56,198 nt of DNA, from assembly GCA_035690485.1 (NCBI GenBank), contig DASSKL010000078.1, positions 1 to 56,198 on the forward strand. The letters are read 5' to 3'. The stretch's first letter is position 1, and each line of letters opens with the position of its first letter. The stretch comes from Mycobacteriales bacterium (GTDB lineage: Bacteria > Actinomycetota > Actinomycetes > JAFAQI01 > DASSKL01). Both the position numbers and the translations under genes were made by a program. Shown piece by piece: positions 16,578 through 24,541 of this stretch. The notes under the pieces are model-generated. The model was given only the letters and a program-made list of their open reading frames with translations, was not told the origin of the DNA and did not search any database.

Positions 16578-16790
16578 ATGGCGACATGTGTTGTCGTCGA
16601 TGTGAACGACGAATGGTGCCGCTACGCCGTGACCGCGACCGGTGAGCGGATCGGTTTCGACATGTGTTTCTCGCCCGAATGCGCCCGGCACATCAGCCGG
16701 TGCACGTGCGAGGACGGCCCGACCCCACCACGCCTCGGCGCGACGGTGAGCGTGACGCTCGAGCGTCCCCCGGTCGCGCCCGCAGCCTGA
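16578..16790 (+). CDS. Small cysteine-rich protein (70 aa), unknown
   Basis: ATG at 16578, with GGGGAA about ten bases before, opens 70 codons. Six cysteines fall at 4, 14, 30, 35, 42 and 44, with H38 between (CFSPECARHISRCTC), a pattern expected of a zinc or iron-sulfur knuckle. The C-terminal part (RLGATVSVTLERP) looks like a small beta structure. I recognise no family. It is divergent from, and only 55 bases from, the three-cysteine regulator, so it may belong to the same regulon. It is short, so coding status rests on codon pattern and context. Confidence 0.6.
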   Translation: MATCVVVDVNDEWCRYAVTATGERIGFDMCFSPECARHISRCTCEDGPTPPRLGATVSVTLERPPVAPAA

Positions 16791-16800
16791 CCGGCGCCGC

Positions 16801-16989
16801 TCAGGCGTGGTCGCCCGGCACGCCCCAGGAGCGCAGCCGGGCCAGCGAGGTCGTCGAGCCGGCGGTGAGCACGATCGAGCCCATGACCAGGGCGATCGGC
16901 CCCGCGATGGTCGTGCCGGCGAAGTAGAGGGCGGTCGTCGCGAGGGCGCCGAGGAAGGCGACGAGCGTGACGAGGCGGAGCAACGGCAT
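16801..16989 (-). CDS. Small two-helix membrane protein
   Basis: 62 residues. Two hydrophobic stretches (residues 5-24 and 29-46) make a helical hairpin with a basic end (LARLRSWGVPGDHA). A perfect AGGAGG overlaps the upstream cupin stop codon and lies five bases before ATG 16989, so the two genes are coupled. Function unknown. Convergent with the Cys-rich gene, with ten bases between stops. Confidence 0.75.
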   Translation of the reverse strand: MPLLRLVTLVAFLGALATTALYFAGTTIAGPIALVMGSIVLTAGSTTSLARLRSWGVPGDHA

Positions 16990-16998
16990 CTGATCCTC

Positions 16999-17343
16999 CT
17001 ACTTCTGGGCCGGCGCGAGCTTCGCGACGGTGAGGAGCACCGCCGAGTCCTCGATCGCCTGCACGTCGTGGCGCGCCGGCGGGATCACGATGAGGTCACC
17101 CTTGCGGCCCTCCCACGACTCGCCACCCGAGCCCAGCTTCACCCGCCCGGCCAGCACGTGCGCGGTCGCCTCGCCGGGGTTCTCGTGCTCGGCCAGGGTG
17201 GTGCCCGCCGTCAGCGCGACCAGGGTCTGGCGCAGCGTGTGCTCGTGCCCGCCGAAGACGGTCTCCGCGCTGCGACCGGCACTGGACGTGCGGGCGCGCT
17301 CGAGATGTTCGCGGGCAAGGGCGTCGAGCGAGAGCTTCTGCAT
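16999..17343 (-). CDS. Cupin-domain protein
   Basis: 114 residues from ATG at 17343, chosen because GGAGAGG lies six bases upstream; a GTG six bases earlier is also open. A single conserved cupin barrel spans about 45-105 (TTLAEHENPGEATAHVLAGRVKLG, here abbreviated as TLAEHENPGEATAHVL, then GDLIVIPPARHDVQAIED). The His/Glu metal-binding set is present (H55, E60, H64-type positions, H98). Cupins of this sort are small metal-dependent enzymes or stress proteins; the specific reaction is unclear. It forms an operon with the small membrane protein. Confidence 0.83.
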   Translation of the reverse strand: MQKLSLDALAREHLERARTSSAGRSAETVFGGHEHTLRQTLVALTAGTTLAEHENPGEATAHVLAGRVKLGSGGESWEGRKGDLIVIPPARHDVQAIEDSAVLLTVAKLAPAQK

Positions 17344-17458
17344 GGTCACCTCTCCGGTGGGGGTGTCGTCGCGCCGAGTATGGCCTTGCCGCTCACCGGC
17401 GTCGGCCGTCGGCCCATCTTGTCCTTGCCCCTACGGCCTCGCGCACCCGGAGGAAGTC

Positions 17459-18991
17459 TCACGGTGCGGCGAACAAGTCGCTCGCGCGCTCGCCGATCAT
17501 GATCGCGGTCGCGTAAGGCCCCCGCGTCGTCACCGTCGGCATGATCGACGTGTCGACGACGCGCAGACCCTCGATCCCGCGCACCCGGCAGAGCTCGTCG
17601 ACCACCGCGCCGGCGTCGCGGTCCGGCCCCATCCGGCAGGTGCCCGAGAGGTGCACCGAGGTCGACAGGTTCTGCGCGACCCACGCGTCGAGGGCCCGGT
17701 CAGTGCCGAGATCCACCTCAGCGGGCGCTGACGCGCCGAGGCGTCGGAACGGTGCCGACGCGAGCAAGGCAGCGGCGAGGCGGACTGCTGCGCGCATCCG
17801 GCGCCGGTCGACGTCGCTCGTCAGGTAGTGCGACGACAGCTGCGGAGGGACGTCCGGGTCCGGTGAGGTCAGGCGCATCGACCCCCGGGCCTCGCAGCGT
17901 TGCAGCCCGACGCCGAGTGCGAGCTCGCCGTCGCCCGCGCCGGTCACGAGCTGCTCGAAAGATGCTGTGTAGCAAAGAATTTCGACGTCGTCGTCGTTGA
18001 GAGCGACCTCGACCGCCGACGACGCGGCCCGGCCCGTGGCCGGCGGCGAGCGGAACGCGACGGCGACCGAGGGGTGGTCGCTCGACCCTTGCCCTACGCC
18101 GGGCAGGTCGACGTGGACCTCGATGCCCTGAGCGCGCAGCTGCGCCGCCGGTCCGATGCCCGAGACCATCAGCAGGTGTGGCGACTTCACCGCCCCTGCA
18201 CTGAGCACCACGTGGTCGGCGCGGATCACCCGTGTCGTCCGGCCGGTCGCGACCTCGACCCCGGTCGCCCGCCGGCCCGCGAGGAGGACTCGGTGTACGA
18301 CGCTGCCGCCCTGGACCCGCAGGTTCGGCCGGTCCAGGTGCGGGAGCAGGTAGGCCATCGCCGCGTTGACGCGGGTCCCGTCCACCACGGTGAGGGGCAC
18401 CGGGCCGACGCCTTCGGCACCGGCGCCGTTCTTGTCCGGCTCGGCCGCGAACCCCGCGTCGCGGCAGGCCTCGGCGAACGCCGCACTGGCCGGGTGCAGG
18501 TCGTGCGCGGCGACGCGACGCACCGGTACGGGGCCGGCGTCGCCGTGGCCGGGCAACGTCCCGAAGTCGGCGTCGGCCTCGAGCCGCCGGAAGAAGGGCA
18601 GCACCGCGTCGTACGACCAGATGGCGTTGCCGGCGGCTGCCCAGCCGTCGAAGTCCGCAGGCCGGCCGCGCACAAAGTAGCCCGCGTTGATGGCGCTCGA
18701 CCCCCCGAAGATGCGCCCGCGGGGCACGGGGCCGTGGCGGCCGGGCGCCAGCTCCGTCGTGAAAGCCCAGTTGAGAGGGCTGGCCGGATCGGTCGCGGCG
18801 AGGGAGCGGGCGCTTCGGATCTCCGCGGGAAAGTCGCGTGCGCGCGTGAACGCCGGGCCGGCCTCGAGCAGCAGCACCGACCGTGCCGGGTCCTCGCTCA
18901 GCCGCGCGGCGAGCGCGCACCCGGCCGGCCCGGCACCCACGACCACGACGTCGGCGTCGATCGGGCCACCTCCTGCGATCGGCAGCGGCAT
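17459..18991 (-). CDS. GMC-family flavin oxidoreductase (possibly MftG-like)
   Basis: 510 residues. N-terminal FAD-binding VVVGAGPAGCALAARL followed by E42-type ribose contact (LLLEAGP), the GMC signature GRIFGGSSAINAGYFVRG, and C-terminal HLSGTCRMG with VVDTSIMPTVTTRGPYAT; the active-site His is in VHLSGTC. It should oxidise an alcohol in an FAD-dependent reaction. The C-terminal block resembles mycofactocin-associated GMC oxidoreductases (MftG) as I remember them, but no mycofactocin gene is in this window, so choline/alcohol oxidase-type roles remain open. Divergent from the small ORF at 19119. Confidence 0.88.
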   Translation of the reverse strand: MPLPIAGGGPIDADVVVVGAGPAGCALAARLSEDPARSVLLLEAGPAFTRARDFPAEIRSARSLAATDPASPLNWAFTTELAPGRHGPVPRGRIFGGSSAINAGYFVRGRPADFDGWAAAGNAIWSYDAVLPFFRRLEADADFGTLPGHGDAGPVPVRRVAAHDLHPASAAFAEACRDAGFAAEPDKNGAGAEGVGPVPLTVVDGTRVNAAMAYLLPHLDRPNLRVQGGSVVHRVLLAGRRATGVEVATGRTTRVIRADHVVLSAGAVKSPHLLMVSGIGPAAQLRAQGIEVHVDLPGVGQGSSDHPSVAVAFRSPPATGRAASSAVEVALNDDDVEILCYTASFEQLVTGAGDGELALGVGLQRCEARGSMRLTSPDPDVPPQLSSHYLTSDVDRRRMRAAVRLAAALLASAPFRRLGASAPAEVDLGTDRALDAWVAQNLSTSVHLSGTCRMGPDRDAGAVVDELCRVRGIEGLRVVDTSIMPTVTTRGPYATAIMIGERASDLFAAP

Positions 18992-19007
18992 CCGGCGCTG
19001 TTCGTGA

Positions 19008-19048
19008 CCGTCATCTAACCGTCACACGTCGGATCGGGCTCCCGTCAC
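19008..19048. repeat. Direct repeats CCGTCAY in a divergent promoter region
   Basis: CCGTCAT at 19008-19014, CCGTCAC at 19019-19025 and CCGTCAC at 19042-19048; the first two starts are 11 bases apart and the third is 23 on. Spacing near one and two helical turns is what OmpR/PhoB-type response regulators use, and such a gene lies 300 bases away. Short motif, so weak. Confidence 0.35.
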
Positions 19049-19118
19049 ATCGGCCGGACACGATGTGGGCTCCGGTGCGCTCGGTGCATCGGACCGTGCC
19101 ACGTAGGAGGGAGATGTC

Positions 19119-19289
19119 GTGATCGTGAACGTGCTTGCCGACGAGCTGCGCTGCCAGATGCGGGACGCCAGGACCAGGCTCAACTGGGCGCGCAGCTGTG
19201 ACGACCAGTACCTCGTCGACGTGCTCCGTGCCCGGCTCGAGGAGCTCTCGCAGATCGCCCAGCGGCACGGCATCCGGCTGGCTGCTTGA
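19119..19289 (+). CDS. Small helical protein (56 aa), unknown
   Basis: GTG at 19119 lies eight bases after AGGAGG and opens 56 codons ending at TGA 19287-19289. The product (starts VIVNVLADELRCQ) is almost entirely one or two amphipathic helices, ending LEELSQIAQRHGIRLAA. It contains two cysteines (12 and 27). Proteins of this length and helical pattern are common and uncharacterised in actinomycetes. It precedes the two-component genes by 70 bases and may share their regulation. Confidence 0.6.
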   Translation: MIVNVLADELRCQMRDARTRLNWARSCDDQYLVDVLRARLEELSQIAQRHGIRLAA

Positions 19290-19359
19290 TCACCGGTCGA
19301 CCTCTCCGGCGCCACGCGAGGTGTGACGCTTCCACGTGACCGGTGACACGATGGTGGTT

Positions 19360-20040
19360 ATGCCTGGATCCGTGCTGGTCGTCGACGACGACGACGGCAT
19401 TCGGACCTCCCTGCGCCTGGCGCTCGAGGACCACGGCTACAAGGTGCTCGAGGCGCCCGACGGGGAGACCGCTCTCGACCGGATGCGGACCGAGCCGCCG
19501 GACGTCGTCGTGCTCGATCTGATGCTGCCCGGCATGGACGGCTTCGAGTGCTGCCGGCAGATGCGGCGCAGCAGCGACGTACCGGTCCTGATCATCAGCG
19601 CGCGAGGCGACAGCCACGACGTCGTCGCCGGGCTCGAGGCCGGCGCCGACGACTACATCCGCAAGCCCTTCGACATCCCCGAGCTCGCCGCACGCCTGCG
19701 AGCGCTGCGCCGGCGGCTGCGATCGGTCAGCGACAAGCCCGACGAGCTCGTGGCCGGCGACATCGTCGTGCACCCCGACCGCGGAGAGGTCACGGTCGCC
19801 GGGCGCCCGGTGCACCTGACCAAGACGGAGTTCCACCTGCTCTACGAGCTGGCCTCGTCGCCGGGCCGGGTGTTCAGCCGCGACATGCTGCTGCAGCGAG
19901 TGTGGGACTACGGCTACTTCGGTGACGCCCGCATCGTCGACGTCCACATCCGGCGGCTGAGAGCGAAGATCGAGCAGGACAGCAGCAAGCCGCAGCGGCT
20001 GATCACCGTGCGGGGCTTCGGGTACAAGCTCGAGCCGTGA
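19360..20040 (+). CDS. OmpR-family response regulator
   Basis: 226 residues from ATG 19360; ATG 19351 and GTG 19336 are in-frame alternatives. The receiver domain has the acidic pocket VVDDDDG, the phospho-acceptor D53 (VVLDLMLPGMDG), the ISAR threonine/serine position and K103-type lysine (YIRKPFD). The C-terminal winged helix (LTKTEFHLLYELASSPGRVFSRDMLL region, VDVHIRRLRAKIE, ITVRGFGYKLE) binds DNA. It overlaps the histidine kinase start (GTGA) and is the output of that kinase. Confidence 0.95.
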   Translation: MPGSVLVVDDDDGIRTSLRLALEDHGYKVLEAPDGETALDRMRTEPPDVVVLDLMLPGMDGFECCRQMRRSSDVPVLIISARGDSHDVVAGLEAGADDYIRKPFDIPELAARLRALRRRLRSVSDKPDELVAGDIVVHPDRGEVTVAGRPVHLTKTEFHLLYELASSPGRVFSRDMLLQRVWDYGYFGDARIVDVHIRRLRAKIEQDSSKPQRLITVRGFGYKLEP

Positions 20041-21422
20041 TCGCCGGCAGGGCCCGACCGCGGCTCGGCCTGACGTTGCGGATCACGTTGGCGTTCACCC
20101 TCGGTGCCCTGCTGGTCTCGTCGGCCGTTGCCCTCAGCGCCTACCTGTTCACCCTGCGGTTCCAGGTGCAGCAGCAGGAGCGCATCACGCTGCGGCAGAC
20201 CTACCTCAACGCCGCGCAGGCCCGGGCCCGGCTGATCCAGCCCGACCCCGACGTCCCGGGCGTGCTCGACACCCTGACGACGGGCTCCGCGGCGACCACG
20301 GTCATCTACCGCGGCGGCCGCTGGTACGCGTCGTCGCTGACCATCTCGCGCGACGCGCTGCCGCTGCAGATGCGCCAGCAGGTCATCGCCGGGTCGGTGG
20401 TGCGATCGTGGTCCCGGATCGACCGGGCGCCGAAGATCATCGTGGGCGTGCCCCTGCCCGCGGCGAACGCGGCGTACTTCCAGGTCTTCGACGAGTCGTC
20501 GCTGCAGCAGACCTTGAGCCTGCTGCGCACGATCCTCGTCGCCGCGGCGTCGGCGACCACGGCCGCGGGCGCCGCGCTCGGCTGGTGGCTGAGCCGGCGG
20601 CTGACCGCGCCGCTGCGGGCCGTCGACGACGCGGCGCGGCGCATCGCCGCGGGCAACCTGCAGGCCGAGCTGCCCGCCGAGAGCGACCGTGACGTCGCCA
20701 ACCTCGTCGACAGCTTCAACACGATGGTCCGGACGCTGCGGGCCCGGATCGAGCGGGACACCCGCTTCGCCGCGGACGTGAGCCACGAGCTGCGCTCCCC
20801 GCTGACCACGCTCGCGACGTCTCTCGGCGTGCTGCAGGCCCGCCGCGACGAGATGCCGGACCGGGCCCGCGACGCGCTGGACCTGCTCACGACCGAGCTG
20901 GCGCGCTTCGAGCGCCTCGTCGAGGACCTGCTGGAGATCTCCCGGGCCGACACGCAGGCGCGCCTGGTCGACCCCGAGCCCGTCAACGTCGGGCAGCTGG
21001 TGGAGAACCTCCTGCAGACCTCGGAGTACGCCGGGATCCCGTCGCGCGTCGAGGGCGACTGCGACCAGGCCGTGGTCCTGGGGGACAAGCGCCGGCTGCA
21101 CCAGGCGCTGCGCAACCTGCTCGACAACGCCGCGACCTACGCGGGCGGGGCCACCGCCGTCATAGTGACGACGGGTCGGGAGGCCGTGACCATCCACGTC
21201 GACGACGCCGGGCCGGGCGTGCCGCAGGCGGAGCGGGAGCGCATCTTCGACCGGTTCTCCCGCGGCCGGCAGGGATCTCGCAGGGCGTCGCAGCGCGGCA
21301 CCGGTCTCGGGCTGGCCCTGGTCACCGAGCACGTCCGTGCTCACGGCGGCAGCGTCCACGTCGAGGACGCGCCCTCGGGCGGGGCGCGGTTCACGGTGCA
21401 GCTGCCGAGGAGGCGCCGATGA
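20037..21422 (+). CDS. Membrane sensor histidine kinase
   Basis: 461 residues, GTG start overlapping the regulator stop. Two transmembrane helices (about 15-40 and 160-185) flank a ~120-residue extracytoplasmic sensor. A HAMP domain (LSRRLTAPLRAVDDAARRI), the HisKA box with H250 (DVSHELRSPLTT), and HATPase boxes N (NLLDNAATYA), G1 (DDAGPGVP), F (IFDRFSRG) and G2 (RGTGLGLALV) follow in order. It phosphorylates the preceding regulator. It overlaps the following lipoprotein gene (ATGA), so sensor, regulator and lipoprotein are one unit. Confidence 0.95.
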   Translation: MIAGRARPRLGLTLRITLAFTLGALLVSSAVALSAYLFTLRFQVQQQERITLRQTYLNAAQARARLIQPDPDVPGVLDTLTTGSAATTVIYRGGRWYASSLTISRDALPLQMRQQVIAGSVVRSWSRIDRAPKIIVGVPLPAANAAYFQVFDESSLQQTLSLLRTILVAAASATTAAGAALGWWLSRRLTAPLRAVDDAARRIAAGNLQAELPAESDRDVANLVDSFNTMVRTLRARIERDTRFAADVSHELRSPLTTLATSLGVLQARRDEMPDRARDALDLLTTELARFERLVEDLLEISRADTQARLVDPEPVNVGQLVENLLQTSEYAGIPSRVEGDCDQAVVLGDKRRLHQALRNLLDNAATYAGGATAVIVTTGREAVTIHVDDAGPGVPQAERERIFDRFSRGRQGSRRASQRGTGLGLALVTEHVRAHGGSVHVEDAPSGGARFTVQLPRRRR

Positions 21423-21997
21423 GGAGCCGGCTTCGGGCCGCGGTCGCCGCGGCGGTGATCGCCCTGGGCTGCGCCGCGTGCGGGCTGCCCGCCACGGGTC
21501 AGACGCAGACGATCGACCCGTCGGGCGTGCCGTTCGGGCTGCTGTCGCCATCGCCCGCGGAGCTGGCCAGCCCGAAGGCCCAGGGCCAGCCGACCGCCGT
21601 CTACTTCGTGCGCGACGACCGGCTGGTGACGTCGTTGCGACGTGTCGACGGCGACAACGCACCGGCCGAGATAGTCCGGATGCTGCTGGACGGGCCGACC
21701 CGTGAAGAGGCCGCGCGCAACATCACCAGCGACATCCCGGAAGGCACCCGGCTGATCTCGCTCGACGTCGTCGGAAGCATTGCGACCGTCGACCTGAGCG
21801 AACAGTTCGGCACGGCGGGCGGCAGCGACCAGGTGCTCGCGGTCGCGCAGATCGTCTACACGCTCACGTCGACGGGCGCGGTGCGCGCGGTGCAGTTCGC
21901 GATCGGCGGCAAGGTGATCGAGGTGCCCGACGGCAGCGGGTCGCTCGCCAGCACGCCGCGGTCCCGCGCGGACTACGCGCAGGTCGCGCCGAAGTAG
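21419..21997 (+). CDS. GerMN-domain lipoprotein coupled to the two-component system
   Basis: 192 residues. A signal peptide (MRSRLRAAVAAAVIAL) ends in a cysteine-containing lipobox-like region (ALGCAACG), so lipid attachment at C18 or C21 is likely though the box is not ideal. A GerMN domain follows (about 60-165, VYFVRDDRLVTSLRRV, LDGPTREEAARNI, ATVDLSEQF). GerMN lipoproteins such as LpqB act with the MtrAB system at the cell surface, and CseA is a lipoprotein regulator of the CseBC system. By analogy this one probably tunes the kinase encoded just before it (four-base overlap). Confidence 0.88.
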   Translation: MRSRLRAAVAAAVIALGCAACGLPATGQTQTIDPSGVPFGLLSPSPAELASPKAQGQPTAVYFVRDDRLVTSLRRVDGDNAPAEIVRMLLDGPTREEAARNITSDIPEGTRLISLDVVGSIATVDLSEQFGTAGGSDQVLAVAQIVYTLTSTGAVRAVQFAIGGKVIEVPDGSGSLASTPRSRADYAQVAPK

Positions 21998-22093
21998 CCG
22001 GCATCGTCACGGAAAGTTCAAGTCGTCGTCAGATTCTCTTCATCTTGGTGGGCGACCGTGGGACACGCACCGCTCACGGACGGAGGACGACGC

Positions 22094-22303
22094 GTGCTGA
22101 CGCCCACGACGCACCGAACCTCGTCGTACGAGGCTCGGATGCTGGCCGCTGCCGACCGCTTGTTCGCCGAGTTCGACGAGCTCCCCGTCGCCACGGTCTT
22201 CCGCGCGATCCGCACCGCGCGCAGCGAGCTGCGCGAGCACGGTGACGTCGCGCTGCCCGAGGAGGTCGAGCTGCGCGCCCGCGAGCGGCTGGCGCACTTG
22301 TGA
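22094..22303 (+). CDS. Small helical protein (69 aa), unknown
   Basis: GTG at 22094, with GGAGG eight bases upstream, opens 69 codons (MLTPTTHRTSSYEARML...). It is mostly helical and charged (RLFAEFDELPVATVFRAIRTA). No membrane segment or cysteine. I know no function; similar short helical proteins occur in actinomycetes. It lies 96 bases after the GerMN lipoprotein and may have its own promoter. A small hairpin after its stop suggests that transcription ends there. Confidence 0.65.
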   Translation: MLTPTTHRTSSYEARMLAAADRLFAEFDELPVATVFRAIRTARSELREHGDVALPEEVELRARERLAHL

Positions 22304-22315
22304 ACGCACCTTCCT

Positions 22316-22331
22316 AGCCGCCCCTGCGGCT
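22316..22331 (+). terminator. Possible weak hairpin terminator
   Basis: AGCCGC (22316-22321), loop CCCT, GCGGCT (22326-22331) followed by CTTGG, 13 bases after the stop of the 69-residue ORF. The stem is perfect but short, and a T-run is lacking. Confidence 0.4.
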
Positions 22332-22396
22332 CTTGGATACCTTCGCGACCAATCGTGGCGCCCGGCCGGCGCCGGCCCGGTCGAGGAGGCCCTGAG

Positions 22397-23680
22397 GTGA
22401 CGGTGGACGACCGGTTCAGCCAGTCGCTCGAAGAGATCAACGCCATCCAGGCGGAGGAGATGCTCCGCGGCACGTTCAACGCGGTCGTCACCGGAGCCGT
22501 GTCGGACTGGGCGACCGACTTCGACCACCTCGAGGAGGAGTGGGCGTCGGATCCCTACCCGATCCTCGACGACCTGCGCCAACGCTGCCCGATCGCCCAC
22601 ACCGAACGGTTCGGCGGCGCCTGGCTGCCGACGACCTACGCCGACGTCTCCGCGATCGCCTACGACACCGAGCGGTTCTCCTCGCGGGCGATCATCATCG
22701 GCAACTTCCGGCCGCCGGTCGACATCGCGCCGATCGGCGGGTCGCCGCCCATCTCGTCCGACCCGCCGTTCCACCACGACGCGCGCAAGCTGCTGCTGCC
22801 GGCGTTCACCAAGACCAACGTCGCCAAGCTCGAGGCGTCGACCCGGGCCTTCTGCCACGAGCTCATCGACCGGCTCGCCGGGCAGGACGTCGTCGACGCC
22901 GCGCACGACTACGCCCAGCACATCCCGATGCGGGTCATCGCCGACATGCTCGGTTTTCCGCCGGAGGACGGCCCGATGTTCCGCGAGTTCGTCGAGAACG
23001 CGCTGGAGGGCATCAACCTGCCGCTCGAGGAGCAGATCGAGCGGGGGCAGAAGCTCGGCGAGTACATCCTCGCGCAGATTCACGACCACCTCGCCAACCC
23101 GCGCGACGACCTCACCACCTACCTGCTCAACGCCGAGCTCTACGGCCAGAAGCTCGACCCCTTCCACGTCGCAGGCACGATGGTCCTGCTGCTCATCGCC
23201 GGCATCGACACGACCTGGAGCGCGATCGGGGCGTCGTTGTGGCACCTGGCGAAGACGCCCGCCGACCGGCAGCGCCTGGTGGCCGAGCCGGGCCTGCTGC
23301 CGACGGCGATGGAGGAGTTCCTGCGGGCCTACGGTCCGGTGACGATGGCGCGGCTGGTCAAGGAGGACATGACCTGGGGCGGCGTCGAGATGAAGGCCGA
23401 CGACTGGATCCTGCTGTCGTTCCCGTCGGCCAACCGTGACCCGGCGCAGTTCGACCGGGCCGACGAAGTCGTGATCGACCGAGAGGTCAACAAGCACGCG
23501 GCGTTCGGCCTCGGCATCCACCGCTGCGTCGGCTCGCACCTCGCCCGCATGGAGCTGCGGATCGCGCTGGAGGTCTGGCTCGAGCGCTTCCCGGAGTTCG
23601 CGCTGGCCGACCCGCAGGGCATCCGGTGGGCCGCCGGCCAGGTGCGCGGACCGCGCACGCTTCCCCTCCGCATCGGGTAG
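22397..23680 (+). CDS. Cytochrome P450
   Basis: 427 residues from GTG 22397 with GAGGAGG seven bases upstream. Class I bacterial P450: oxygen-binding I-helix AGIDTTWS, K-helix ExxR (EEFLRAYG), and the haem ligand C377 in FGLGIHRCVGSHLARMEL. It is soluble and needs ferredoxin and reductase partners, none of which is encoded nearby. The N-terminal ~40 residues are longer than in many CYPs. The SCP2 thiolase/DUF35 pair 10 kb upstream would fit a lipid or steroid catabolic link, but that is speculation. The substrate is not deducible. Confidence 0.94.
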   Translation: MTVDDRFSQSLEEINAIQAEEMLRGTFNAVVTGAVSDWATDFDHLEEEWASDPYPILDDLRQRCPIAHTERFGGAWLPTTYADVSAIAYDTERFSSRAIIIGNFRPPVDIAPIGGSPPISSDPPFHHDARKLLLPAFTKTNVAKLEASTRAFCHELIDRLAGQDVVDAAHDYAQHIPMRVIADMLGFPPEDGPMFREFVENALEGINLPLEEQIERGQKLGEYILAQIHDHLANPRDDLTTYLLNAELYGQKLDPFHVAGTMVLLLIAGIDTTWSAIGASLWHLAKTPADRQRLVAEPGLLPTAMEEFLRAYGPVTMARLVKEDMTWGGVEMKADDWILLSFPSANRDPAQFDRADEVVIDREVNKHAAFGLGIHRCVGSHLARMELRIALEVWLERFPEFALADPQGIRWAAGQVRGPRTLPLRIG

Positions 23681-23713
23681 GACCGCGCTCCTACCGGCGG
23701 GCTGGGAGACCTG

Positions 23714-23875
23714 TCAGCTGAGGGCGGCGAGGGGACTCTCGTCGTACGTCGCGAGCAACACGCTCGCGCTGTACAGGAAGTCGTGCGGGAACAGCGCGTT
23801 GACGAGCCGGAAGAACGCAGCGTCGCGCGCCTCGTCCCAGCTGTCCGGCAGAGCTTCGAAGCGGTTGCCGTCCAT
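23714..23875 (-). CDS. Small acidic protein (53 aa), unknown
   Basis: ATG at 23875 with GAGGAG spaced seven bases; 53 codons (MDGNRFEALPDSWDEARDAA...). The start is acidic and the rest amphipathic (FFRLVNALFPHDFLYSASVLLATYDESPLA). It does not look like a membrane protein. No recognised family. It is convergent with the P450 and lies downstream of the cupin operon on the same strand, separated from it by 177 bases that include a perfect 12-base palindrome (24000-24011). Confidence 0.55.
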   Translation of the reverse strand: MDGNRFEALPDSWDEARDAAFFRLVNALFPHDFLYSASVLLATYDESPLAALS

Positions 23876-24052
23876 CGCCACTCCTCGTGTCGCGCGGTAA
23901 CGGCGACAGTAGGAAGGCGGCACAACCGGCACCATCCGCTGTGCAGCTTGTCCGAGTTGTCCGCTCGGCGGGTCGGATGGCCCGAACGTACTAGTTGTTC
24001 CCGGCGCCGGGACCGGGCGGTGCAGCCTCGCGCGCGCCGGTCGTGCCGTCGG

Positions 24053-24502
24053 TCAGCGCGTGACCTCGGTGGCGTACTTGGCCATCGTGCGCCCGATGTC
24101 GGGCGGGTTCAGCTGTCCGTTGCCGTCGGTGGGGAGCTTGCCGAGGTCGCGGAAGTAGTCCACGTAGAGGTCGGGCGTGAGCGTGCAGATGAACGTCGCC
24201 GGCTCGTCGAACGGGTTGGAGAACGTGTGCGGCGTGCCAGACGGGACCGTGACGCACCCGCCCGCCGCAACGTCGACGCTGTCGTCTCCCGAGCCGAACC
24301 GGAGCGTGCCCCGGGTCACGATGAAGACCTCGTCGTGCTCGCGGTGGATGTGCTGCGGAGGACCGGCCGGCCCCGGCGGCACGACCGCTTCGATGAGGCC
24401 GAGCCGGTGACCGGTGTGTGAGCCGTCCTCGATGATGCGGCACCGGATGGGCCCGCCACCCGACTGCTCGCCATCGTCCGGCCGTACGACGTGGATGGCC
24501 AT
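24053..24502 (-). CDS. Cupin-domain protein of the TetR-controlled operon
   Basis: 149 residues; AGGAG seven bases before ATG 24502. Conserved cupin motif 1 (GPPQHIHREHDEVFIVTRGTL, written here as PPQHIHREHDEVFIV) supplies two or three His plus Glu, and motif 2 (VPSGTPHTFSNP) supplies the last His. These are full metal-binding sets, so it may be a dioxygenase, isomerase or lyase. It is the last gene of a three-gene unit with a VOC protein and a DUF5519 protein, with a 39-base gap before it. Confidence 0.87.
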   Translation of the reverse strand: MAIHVVRPDDGEQSGGGPIRCRIIEDGSHTGHRLGLIEAVVPPGPAGPPQHIHREHDEVFIVTRGTLRFGSGDDSVDVAAGGCVTVPSGTPHTFSNPFDEPATFICTLTPDLYVDYFRDLGKLPTDGNGQLNPPDIGRTMAKYATEVTR

Positions 24503-24541
24503 GGAGATCTCCTGAAGAGGATGCGGAGCGAGGGTCGGCGG

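Noticed and set aside
24000-24011. CCCGGCGCCGGG palindrome as terminator of the cupin operon
   Set aside because: Without a loop or T-run it is a plain GC palindrome common at this base composition; recorded only as a note.
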